Assembly: GCA_963771295.1 (NCBI GenBank)
Contig: CAVYTB010000005.1
Coordinates: 124,001 to 188,000, forward strand
Reading direction: 5' to 3'
DNA length: 64,000 nt
Origin: Acidiferrum sp963771295
Lineage (GTDB): Bacteria > Acidobacteriota > Terriglobia > Acidiferrales > UBA7541
In this document: in pieces, positions 1 to 7,901 of the stretch
How the letters are laid out: each line of letters starts with the position of its first letter
How positions within the stretch are numbered: position 1 is the first letter of the stretch
Position numbers and translations under genes: made by a program
The notes under the pieces: generated by a model
Database searches by the model: none
The model's input: the letters and a program-made list of their open reading frames with translations, nothing else
What the model was told of the DNA's origin: nothing

Positions 1-43
1 ATCGCCGATACCGGCATGGGGCACCGGCATACGACGGATGTCG

Positions 44-766
44 TCAGACGACCACCGCCTCCAACTCCACAGCGCATGGGAACAAAATGTTGTTCTCGAG
101 GTGAACGTGTTGATGCAGATCGAGCTCGAATTCCCGCAATCCCTGGAATAGTGCTTTGTAACTCGTGCACGCTTCGGCTGGGGGTGTATACTCCGCACTG
201 GTTTCCCGAATCTGTTTCACGATTTCGCCGGCAGCGTCGTGCTCCTTCATCATGGTGTGAATCGGATTTCGAACCGTCTGAAAGAATGGCGGTTCCGGCG
301 CCTTCTTCTCGACTGCCCCACGGGCGAGCGCATCAATGTACGGAAACAAAACCTGCTCTTCCTTCTGCATGTGCATGATCATTTCCTTACCGACCGCATG
401 GAAAAGGGTTTCGATCTCCGAGAGTTCAGGGTGATGTTTCCCGTGCTTTGCCTTTACCTTCTCGAGCAACGCTTTAACCCGAGGGATTGAATCACGAACA
501 TACTGATGGTGCTTGCTTCTGATGTGCGCCGTCAGATCCTCCAGTGGTGCCGAGGTCCAGTTCGACTCGCTTGGACTGACCTCCTGGCTGTTTTCTCGCA
601 GGCACTTCAGAATCTCTTCCGAATTGACTCCGGCTTGTGCACAGGCTTCCTGGAGAGATTTCCCTCCTCCGCAACAATAATCAACCCGGGCCTCTTCGAG
701 GACCTGTCTTGAGGATGAGTTCGATAGCGCAATATCCTTAACTTTCGTCTGGTCATTGAAATTCAT
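44..766 (-). CDS. Iron-sulfur cluster repair di-iron protein (RIC/ScdA/YtfE family)
   Basis: This 240-residue protein has the RIC architecture. An N-terminal ScdA_N domain (about residues 1-60) carries the conserved VDYCCGGG motif. A C-terminal hemerythrin-like helical domain follows, with spaced His and Glu residues (HHQYVRDSIP near residue 86, HMQKEEQVLFP near 132, HDAAGE near 176, HVHLENNILFP near 221). The family repairs Fe-S clusters damaged by nitric oxide or oxidants, using a di-iron centre in the cytoplasm. The start is supported by an AGGGGAGGG ribosome-binding site just upstream. It lies downstream of a Crp/Fnr regulator on the same strand with a GTGA-N6-TCAC palindrome between them, which suggests control by that regulator. 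The neighbouring NO reductase and the distant NnrS fit a nitrosative-stress role. Confidence 0.93.
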   Translation of the reverse strand: MNFNDQTKVKDIALSNSSSRQVLEEARVDYCCGGGKSLQEACAQAGVNSEEILKCLRENSQEVSPSESNWTSAPLEDLTAHIRSKHHQYVRDSIPRVKALLEKVKAKHGKHHPELSEIETLFHAVGKEMIMHMQKEEQVLFPYIDALARGAVEKKAPEPPFFQTVRNPIHTMMKEHDAAGEIVKQIRETSAEYTPPAEACTSYKALFQGLREFELDLHQHVHLENNILFPCAVELEAVVV

Positions 767-814
767 GGTTCCCTCCCCTACAACAGCAGTTTGTGTTGTA
801 CGTCACAGAGATGC

Positions 815-830
815 AGTGACCAAAGTCACT
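815..830 (-). promoter_or_regulatory. Candidate Crp/Fnr-type operator upstream of the RIC gene
   Basis: A perfect inverted repeat AGTGAC-CAAA-GTCACT, equivalent to the CRP-like core GTGA-N6-TCAC. It lies about 50-65 bases upstream of the RIC start codon, in the short gap after the Crp/Fnr gene. The palindrome is seen directly; its use as an operator is inferred. Confidence 0.5.
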
Positions 831-860
831 CGCACCGCTAAGCATGTGAGTTACATAAGG

Positions 861-1556
861 TTAGTCGTTCGTGGATTGCTCGCGTCTGAGCCCTTCAAGG
901 TCCTTCACAATAACCTTGCGGCCGTCTACCTCAACGAACCCTTCTGCCTGAAGTCGTCCGAGATTTCGCGAAACGAGCTCCCGCACCGTGCCCAGCTCCG
1001 ACGCTAACTCCTGATGGCTATTCGTCAGCTCAATGGAAATTCCCTTCCCAGAAGACCTCACCTTCCCCTGCGCTAGCCGTAGGATGAGAGCAATCAAGCG
1101 TTGGCGGACTGTGGTGAAAGACAACTCTTCGATGATTCCAACCAAACGCCGTAGTCTCGAGCCTACGACTGCAAGCACTTTCAGCCCTACTTCAGGATGC
1201 TCACGGCAGAAATTCTGAAACTCCTTCCGAGAAATGAACAGCAATTCAGCGTCCGAGGACGCTGAAGCAGAAGCTGGGTACGCACCTCCATCAAACACGG
1301 GCAGTTCCGCGAAAGAGCTTCCGGGCCCCTCTATGGCCAGGAGTTGCTCACGACCACTTGGTGACACCTTAAAGATGCGGATTTTGCCCACTGCCACGAG
1401 GAACAAGCCTTCACAAGCGTCTCCTTCGCTGAATAGGAGTTCACCTTTACGAAACTGCCGGTGGCTGACACGAGTCGTCAACGCGCTCATTTCCTCCTCC
1501 GTCAAATTAACGAAGAGTTGTGTTTTTCGGAGGATCTCTTCCGTGGCTTTATCCAT
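861..1556 (-). CDS. Crp/Fnr family transcriptional regulator
   Basis: A cyclic-nucleotide-binding-like beta barrel (about residues 10-120) is followed by a dimerisation helix and a C-terminal winged helix (about 165-220). The recognition helix reads TVRELVSRNLGRL. It keeps the Arg-Glu pair of CRP and the E-x-x-S-R of FNR, so a GTGA-type half-site is plausible. There is no N-terminal Fnr cysteine cluster, so it is not an Fe-S oxygen sensor of the classical type; NO-, heme- or metabolite-sensing members look like this. I prefer the start at the MDKATEEI methionine; a start 60 bases upstream (1616) would add 20 poorly conserved residues. It sits immediately upstream of the RIC gene and is probably its regulator. 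Confidence 0.88.
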   Translation of the reverse strand: MDKATEEILRKTQLFVNLTEEEMSALTTRVSHRQFRKGELLFSEGDACEGLFLVAVGKIRIFKVSPSGREQLLAIEGPGSSFAELPVFDGGAYPASASASSDAELLFISRKEFQNFCREHPEVGLKVLAVVGSRLRRLVGIIEELSFTTVRQRLIALILRLAQGKVRSSGKGISIELTNSHQELASELGTVRELVSRNLGRLQAEGFVEVDGRKVIVKDLEGLRREQSTND

Positions 1557-1616
1557 TCTATTGGGACCTAAAACGAATATACTCCGACACGCATGTGCGC
1601 TGCCTTTGAACGACAT

Positions 1617-1978
1617 CTATTGAGACCCTCTTCTCGCCGCTCTCAAGCAAGGAACCTGGCCATCGCTGGTGAGTACTTATAATACATCGTATCACGATAT
1701 TATAATAATTCCTCGTCGAAGAAACAGAGAAGCCGATGGTCCGAACACCTTGTCACTGTCGCGGTTCATTATCCCGAAGGTGTGTAGGGTGAAGCCGTGC
1801 TGTCTCCACTGCCGGAAGCAGGCACTGCTCCAACGAGATTCGCGAAACTCGCCGCCACTGAAATGCCGCACTCCGGAAAACTAAGCGAATTGAGGGATGC
1901 GTTCGGTATCTCTGCTCGGCATATTATTGCTGCAGTTAGCGGTTTAGCCTGACGCACTTTGTATCCTTTGCACGATGT
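1617..1978. other. Intergenic region with an AT-rich palindrome
   Basis: No convincing gene is seen. An AT-rich inverted repeat at 1677-1705 has the outer arms TTATAAT/ATTATAA and the inner arms ATCGT/ACGAT around ATC. It lies about 120-150 bases upstream of the preferred Crp/Fnr start and is a candidate operator. A short open frame at 1797-1952 (+) has no recognisable family. Confidence 0.5.
1677..1705 (-). promoter_or_regulatory. AT-rich palindrome upstream of the Crp/Fnr gene
   Basis: Nested inverted repeats: TTATAAT pairs with ATTATAA, and ATCGT-ATC-ACGAT sits at the centre with a two-base bulge on one side. This AT-rich symmetry stands out in a GC-balanced background. It could be an autoregulatory operator or part of the regulator promoter. 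The function is inferred only from position. Confidence 0.4.
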
Positions 1979-2982
1979 TCATCGTGAAACGATGGTTTGC
2001 CAGGGCAAAAAGCCAATATGCTCATACACCACGCGAAGGGTGGCAGACGCGATGGTGGTCGCCCGGCTAGCTCCAGATTGCAGGTATTGCACTACCTCAT
2101 CTGGCGAGTTCAGCCATCGAAGGTAGCGCTCGCGAATCGGACGTAGAGCCTCGATGAGCGTGTCTGCCAAGGCAGCCTTGAATTGCGCATAATTCGACCT
2201 GCCGAACACATCTTCGACCAAGCGCAAATCCTCTCCTGTCAGAGCCGAATAGATCGTCAGCAGGTTCGTAATGGCTGGCTTATCCGCCGAAGCAATGATT
2301 TCTCTTCCGGAATCGGTGACCGCATTTGCAGATACACCGGAAATCATCCGGGATAAAATTCGCGAATGGCACCGCGTTGTGATTCTGAGGACTTTGACAT
2401 TTTTCTTTGCGGGTCTTGTAGGTCCATGATCCTCGCACCCATCTTGGGAATCACGGCCCGGGGAAGGCTGAAAGCAGGGCCGAATCGATGGTTGAATCGG
2501 CCTGCCAACGTTCGTGCCAATTCTAAGTGCTGACGCTGATCTTCTCCCACCAAAATCCGCTCAGCCTGATACAGAAGGATATCCGCTGCTTGCAGCACAG
2601 GATAGACAAACAGGCCCGCGCTCGTATGAATTTCGCGTTGTCGGGACGCCTTGTCCTTGAACTGTGTCATCCTCCGAAGCTCTCCGAGAGTGGTCAGACA
2701 GTTCAGCACCCAAGCTAGTTCGGCGTGTTCGCGGACATGGGACTGGACGAACAGGGTGGAAGCCAGAGGATCAATCCCGATCGCAAGCAGGATCGCCGCC
2801 GTATCGAGCGTCTTGGCCCGGAGTTCCACTGGGTTTTGCGGAGACGTAATGGCGTGAAGATCCACTATAGAGAAAAAACACTCGTACTCATTCTGCTCGC
2901 TCACCCACCAGCGGAGTGCGCCCAGGTAGTTTCCCAAATGGATGTCGCCCGTGGGTTGAATTCCAGAAAAAACTCGAACCAT
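1979..2982 (-). pseudogene. trpS: Tryptophanyl-tRNA synthetase, frame-disrupted
   Basis: A class I aminoacyl-tRNA synthetase that charges tRNA-Trp. The N-terminal frame (2982 down to 2344, 212 codons) has the signature GIQPTGDIHLGNYLGAL, the AVIPKMGARIMDL region and the KMSKS loop. The C-terminal frame (2347 down to 1979, 122 codons) continues with NAVTDSGREI and the helical tRNA-binding part. Together they give about 334 residues, the normal family length. The gap between GAI and AVTDSG is 41 bases, one short of a whole number of codons, so a one-base loss near 2345-2385 breaks the frame. The first frame's stop overlaps an ATG of the second (ATGA), so two-piece expression is possible, but a sequencing error or decay is likelier. 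Confidence 0.85.
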
Positions 2983-3101
2983 TTACATTGCCTCGCCTTG
3001 GTAGAGTGACGACCTCGTTTTCTCTAAGCCACAGCCATGTGCAGGACGGGTCGGCCAACGCCCGAAGGGCGCACGTACGTTGTGCTTCGAGCCCATCGGA
3101 A

Positions 3102-3623
3102 TCAAGTGTCGTTCTGGCGCCCCAGAAGCGATGCCAGTAGCTTCGTCTCAGCAATGCCGACAGGAATCACCAGACAACCAACAAGTGCCAGTTCGCGCGG
3201 TTCGGCATGCCGGACCGCCTCAGCCGCGAGGATGACCGTGGCCAGGAGCAGCAATGTGAGAGAAATTCCCCGGTGAAATCGTCGCAGTTCCGATTCTAAC
3301 CACGAGTCGAGTCTGGTCACTAAGCGGCGTCCCTCATTGGAATCTGTGCAGTTGTTCTTGAGAGAGCATGCATTGCATGCCTCCGCCGGAGCGCGATAGT
3401 GAACGATGCGGCGCTGATAATCCGTTTCGGAGCGCAACAATTGCCGGCCCATAGGACATTCCCAGAGATCCATTTTTTGCAGATAAACGAAACCAGCGCT
3501 TCGATAGAGTTCCGAGCGTTTGTGAGAATGGCGTGCCAGGAACTCAAGAACCGACGCTGCTGCCACCAAAAAGGTCGCATATCCGACCGCCAGAAGAACC
3601 TCAATGTGGACGCCGGCAATCAT
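3102..3623 (-). CDS. Small membrane protein with a transposase-like zinc module
   Basis: A 173-residue protein. One transmembrane segment lies at about residues 8-29 and two at about 119-137 and 143-167. Between them a soluble loop carries Cys56 (WECPMGRQLL), Cys83-x2-Cys86-x5-Cys92 (ACNACSLKNNCTDS) and GRRLVTR. This arrangement closely resembles the zinc-ribbon-like region of IS1182-type DDE transposases (C-P-x-G, then YRA...C..C..K..CT...GRR), but no DDE catalytic core is present. Its start overlaps the NO reductase stop by four bases (ATGA), so the two are translationally coupled. The function is unknown. A metal- or redox-sensing partner of the NO reductase is conceivable, but that is inference. 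Confidence 0.75.
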   Translation of the reverse strand: MIAGVHIEVLLAVGYATFLVAAASVLEFLARHSHKRSELYRSAGFVYLQKMDLWECPMGRQLLRSETDYQRRIVHYRAPAEACNACSLKNNCTDSNEGRRLVTRLDSWLESELRRFHRGISLTLLLLATVILAAEAVRHAEPRELALVGCLVIPVGIAETKLLASLLGRQNDT

Positions 3624-5915
3624 TCATCGAATCTCTTTGATTCCGCAATCTCAGTAAACAGAACCGCACTCGGTGCCTCAAGGGCAGTATCAGGCTTCAT
3701 GAACCGCACTCCCAGCCAGCAAAGGTACAGGACCGGCAAGGTCCCCCCAAGAATGAAAAGTGTATCCCCGGGGAGACGCAGCCACTCGAGCAGAGCATTT
3801 GTGCGATTAGAAAGGAAATTCAACGACCGCGCATCGAAATACCCCACGCTGACCGAGTGATAGAGCTGCAGGACGCCCAGCGGAAAGAGCGTGGCAAACA
3901 CCATCCACGCGAGCCCGATGTTCAGCGACCAGAAACTGATCTTGGCCGCTCGGTCGCTCCACCTCTTTTCCGGAATCATGTACCGTAAGCAAAACAGAGC
4001 CAGCCCCACGGCTAGCATCCCATACACTCCCATCATCGCCGCGTGTGCGTGGTTCGCCGTCAGGGCCGTACCAATCTCGTAGTAGGAAACAATGGGAAGG
4101 TTAACCAAGAAACCAAAAATACCTGCACCAAGAAAGTTCCAGAACCCGACTGCCGCGAGAAACATCACCGCCCAGAAATGAGGAAACGGTGTGCGAGCGT
4201 TCGCACCCTGTTGCGCTCCAAGCTGAAGAAAGCTCCAAGCTTCTAGCGTGAGGAATGTCAGAGGAATCACCTCCGCCGCGGAAAAGAATGCACCGAGTGC
4301 CATGTGAATCGAAGGTTCACCGGAGAAATAGACGTGATGCATCGTCCCCACCACGCCACCAGCGGAGTAGAGAAGGATATCCAGATAAACCACCTTTAAT
4401 GCCACCCGTTCATGCACAACCCCAAGGAGCACAAAGATGTACGCGACCATGATGGTCGTAAACAGTTCCAGGAAATCTTCCACCCACAGATGGACCACCC
4501 AGAAACGCCAAAAATCCGTCGTGGTGAAAGTGACCGTTCGTCCGGGCAAGTAAACCAACGCCATAGAATGCAGGAATCGAAAGCGCGGAGAAGAAGAACA
4601 GCCAAGGCATATTCCCCACGTGATCCGAGCCCAGCCGGCCACGAAGACCACGAAAGAGAATGATCACCCAGAAAATCAGACCGACCGTCAGCAAAATCTG
4701 CCAGAAGCGACCGAGGTCGAGGTATTCGAATCCTTGGTTCCCGAACCAGGACCAACCTTGTTGAATCCAGCCGCGAATCCCAGCATATTCACCGGTCAGA
4801 CTTCCGAAAACGACGATCACCAAGGCTGCCAAAAGGCCATAGGAAAGCCAGTTCTGCCTCCGGGGCTCTCGTCCGGCAATCATCGGAGCCAGGAAAATCC
4901 CCGCGGCAAGAAAAGACGTGGAGACCCAGAAAATCGCGAGTTGAAGATGCCACGTGCGTGCGATGTTAAATGGCAGGATGCGCGCGAGGTCGAAACCGAA
5001 AAAATTCGCAATTTCAGCTCGATAGTGCTGCGTGGCACCTCCCAAAAGCGTCTGTAGCGAAAAAAGTACCGCCATAACAAAGAAGAACCATGCGCACGAC
5101 CGCTGCGCAGGCGTCAGTGCCACTTCGTCAGGCGGACGGAATGAAACAAGCTGATCCTCGCGTCCGTGCCAACCCAAGAAATTCCAACGCCCAAAAGCCG
5201 CGAGCAAGAGCCCGATCCCGCCTAACAAGGCGATGAGGGAAAGGACGCTCCAGACGACCGCATCCGCAGTCGCATGATTTGCGACCAGCGGCTCTGGAGG
5301 CCAATTGTTCGTATATGAGTATGTGAGATTCGGGCGCAAAGTCGAAGCCGCCCAAGCGGACCAGCTAAAGAATGCCGTCAATTCCTTGATCTGCGAAGCG
5401 TCAGTGATGGCCGAAGGGCGCAATCCATATTTCGTGGTGGGATTTCCAAAGAACTCGGCATAATAAACGTTCAGCTTCTCGAACGCTTCGGCCTGTGCCG
5501 CCGTATAGTTAAGTACTCCTGTAGCGCTGTCGTAGCGATTCGTTTTGAAGTCTACGATTGTGTGCTGCTTGGCTGCTTCCGAAGACGTGCCCCCATAGTG
5601 TTCAATGGCCATGAGAGCGGCGCGATGGAGATAGTCGGCGGTGAAGTCCGGCCCGAGATAGGCACCATGTCCGAAGATCGAGCCGTATTCCATGAGCCCG
5701 TTACGAAGAAACACTTCTTGGCCGGCAATCACATCTGCTCCGGTGAAGAGGACCTGTCCACTCGGATCAAGGACCTCTGAAGGGATCGGCGGCTCGTCAG
5801 TGTAGGTCCGATAAGCAAGCATCCCCAGAATCAGAAAGCCGCAGAGAACTACGATCACAACAGCCTGTATCCAACCCCTCGAAATCAGCATCCTTCGTTT
5901 TGCTGGCTCGTTCAT
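3620..5915 (-). pseudogene. norZ: Quinol-dependent nitric oxide reductase, frame-disrupted
   Basis: A single-subunit quinol:NO oxidoreductase (qNorB) that reduces 2 NO to N2O in the inner membrane. The N-terminal frame (5915 to 4410) has a leading membrane helix, the periplasmic cytochrome c-like fold typical of qNor (GQEVFLRNGLMEYGSIFGHG) and the first heme-copper-fold helices. The C-terminal frame (4651 to 3620) continues DFWRFWVVHLWVEDFLELF, then helices with HERVALK, GTMHHVYF and NHAHAAM heme/FeB ligand regions. Removing one T from TTT at 4527-4529 restores GHFTTTDFWRFW and gives about 764 residues, the expected length. The gene is otherwise well conserved, so a sequencing error is plausible. 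The promoter region holds a 16-bp palindrome. Confidence 0.9.
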
Positions 5916-5988
5916 GAGGTTCTCCTCGCGCTCGCTCGCTTGTTAGTAGGTAACGTTCTCAGTGGTCCTGATTCCTGCAAGGTGTGCC

Positions 5989-6004
5989 GAAATTCATGAA
6001 TTTC
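5989..6004 (-). promoter_or_regulatory. 16-bp perfect palindrome upstream of norZ
   Basis: GAAATTCATGAATTTC is a perfect 16-base palindrome, 74-89 bases upstream of the norZ start codon. Its half (AAATTCAT) resembles the AAATnCAT half-site of NsrR-type NO-responsive repressors, though the spacing differs. It is a candidate operator for NO control; no NsrR gene is visible in this window. Confidence 0.45.
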
Positions 6005-6034
6005 TGCCGTCATTCTCATTGCGATTTCGTTTCT

Positions 6035-6058
6035 CTCCTCACCTGTGCCGGTGAGGAG
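6035..6058 (-). terminator. Hairpin between zwf and norZ
   Basis: A 9-bp perfect stem (CTCCTCACC/GGTGAGGAG) with a 6-base loop lies about 50 bases past the zwf stop codon. No T-run follows, so it could be a weak or factor-dependent terminator, an RNA-stabilising hairpin, or a protein-binding site. Confidence 0.35.
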
Positions 6059-6109
6059 TCCCGAAACACCTAGGTGCATTCAATCAGAGTTGTGACTTCG
6101 GCATGGACT

Positions 6110-7513
6110 TCATTTCGTCGCCGTCAGAGCTTTCTCTACGATCGGCTTGGGATTATGCCAGCCGCCGTCGTTGGCAATGATTTGGTCAGACTCCGTTGGT
6201 CCCCAAGTATTCGGCTCGTACTCGTGAACCGGTGGAGCGTTTCTCAAGATCGGATCGACAACACTCCATCCAGCCTCCACCCCGCCTTCGCGAACAAACA
6301 ATGTAGCGTCACCCCGGATGGCGTCGCCGAGCAGGCGCTCGTACGGAGTCATCCGATCGGTTGATGCTTGTCGGACTAAAAGTTCCACACCCTCTCCGAC
6401 CATCGCTTCTCCCGGCACCTTGACCCGCGCGCCCAGCGAGATCGCGACGTTGGGGCTGAGACGAAAGCGAAAGTAATTCGCCTCACTTTGATTGATCGTG
6501 TCAAACACTGCTTGCGGGGAGCGTTTGAGTTCAACCAACACTTCGGTTGCTGTGACAGGCATCCGTTTACCTGCGCGAATGTAGAATGGTACACCCTCCC
6601 AACGCGGCGTATCGATATGCAACTTAACGGCGGCGAATGTCTCTACCTGCGAATCCGAAGCAACTCCTTCTTCGCCGCGGTAGCCACGGAATTGACCGCG
6701 GATGACATCTGTGCGAGCAAGGGGTCGCATAGCCCGAAGAGCCCGCTGCTTCTCGTCTCGAAACGCGTCCAGGTCGCCGACGCTAGGCGCCTCCATTGTC
6801 AGCAACGCGATTACCTCCAACATGTGATTTTGCACGACATCGCGAACCGCACCGACCTCTTCATAGAAATGTCCACGACCCTGCACTCCAAACGTCTCTG
6901 CCATGGTGACCTGCATGCTGTGAACATAGTCCCTGTTCCAGATCGGTTCCAGGAACGAGTTGGCGAATCGAAAGTAGAGTAGATTCTGGACTGGTTCTTT
7001 ACCCAGGTAATGATCGATTCGAAAGATCGCCGATTCCGAGAAGGACTGCCGCAGAATGTGGTTGAGTGTGACCGCGGAAACAAGGTCGCGCCCAAAGGGT
7101 TTTTCCACGACAACACGGGCTCCCTTGTTGCAGCCTGAATTTGCCAATCCCTCAGCAACCGTAGCAAACAAAGTCGGTGGGATGGCGAAATAATATAGTG
7201 GCCGTAAAGCTGCACCCAGCGCCTTTCGCAGATTGCGGAATGTCTCGGCGGAGCCATAGTCGCCGTTCACGTATTGGAGTCGTGCCGATAACGTTGCGAA
7301 TGCGCGCGCGTCCACGCCTCCGTGTTTCTCAAGACTCTCGCGAGCACGCGCCAGAAGCCCATCAACGTTCCTCGCAGATCTGGCCACCCCGATGATCGGC
7401 ATATCGAAGTGGCCACGCTTTATCATTGCTTGAAGCGCCGGGAAGATCTGTTTACTCGCGAGATCTCCCGTGGCGCCAAAGAACACAAATGCGTCCGAAT
7501 TTAAACTCGTCAT
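6110..7513 (-). CDS. zwf: Glucose-6-phosphate 1-dehydrogenase
   Basis: 467 residues, full length. The N-terminal dinucleotide-binding motif FGATGDLASKQIFPAL is followed by the active-site signature RIDHYLGKEPVQNLL and the C-terminal G6PDH domain. It oxidises glucose-6-phosphate to 6-phosphogluconolactone with NAD(P)+, feeding the oxidative pentose phosphate pathway and supplying NADPH. An AGGAGG lies upstream of the start at a slightly long spacing. It is on the same strand as norZ but 195 bases away with a hairpin between, so probably in a separate unit. The distant TalC-type transaldolase acts in the same pathway. Confidence 0.95.
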   Translation of the reverse strand: MTSLNSDAFVFFGATGDLASKQIFPALQAMIKRGHFDMPIIGVARSARNVDGLLARARESLEKHGGVDARAFATLSARLQYVNGDYGSAETFRNLRKALGAALRPLYYFAIPPTLFATVAEGLANSGCNKGARVVVEKPFGRDLVSAVTLNHILRQSFSESAIFRIDHYLGKEPVQNLLYFRFANSFLEPIWNRDYVHSMQVTMAETFGVQGRGHFYEEVGAVRDVVQNHMLEVIALLTMEAPSVGDLDAFRDEKQRALRAMRPLARTDVIRGQFRGYRGEEGVASDSQVETFAAVKLHIDTPRWEGVPFYIRAGKRMPVTATEVLVELKRSPQAVFDTINQSEANYFRFRLSPNVAISLGARVKVPGEAMVGEGVELLVRQASTDRMTPYERLLGDAIRGDATLFVREGGVEAGWSVVDPILRNAPPVHEYEPNTWGPTESDQIIANDGGWHNPKPIVEKALTATK

Positions 7514-7901
7514 TTCGAAACGTACCTCCTCGTATCAATTTAACGGCGGGCTTTCCGTCATGCCTGATTTTGATTTGCCGAAGCAAGCAGCATAACGCTT
7601 GCCACTTGTTTTAGCCCCGTTTCCCACAGCATGGCCGTCGTCATTGAGCTTCCTTCACGCCGGCAGCTCCGCAACCGATCATCTTCGGGTATTCTTTTTC
7701 AGACCCTCCTTCAAAAGGTCGAGCCCAATCACGTCAAACGAGTAGGCGGGCATGAATGCCTATGGGCGCAAACCATGATTCGACAGTGCGCTCCGCCATG
7801 TCTTCACGATCTTTTGGTTTGGGGATTACCCTTAGTCACACTGCCACGGCGCCCACTTTCTGTCCCCTGCTACGCGTTTCTCCCTTACCGCAATCTGGAT
7901 T
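7514..7901. other. Intergenic region between zwf and the GH15 gene
   Basis: No gene, RNA or strong repeat is seen. It presumably holds the zwf promoter on the minus strand. Confidence 0.4.

Noticed and set aside
1797..1952. Short plus-strand open frame ending in FGISARHIIAAVSGLA
   Set aside because: It looks protein-like at its end, but it has no ribosome site, no recognisable family and lies in a promoter region. Too short to call.
3102..3623. Intact insertion sequence
   Set aside because: Only the zinc-binding region resembles a transposase. There is no DDE core and no terminal repeats or target duplication were seen.
6035..6058. Strong rho-independent terminator after zwf
   Set aside because: The stem is good but no T-run follows on the minus strand, so only a low-confidence hairpin is reported.
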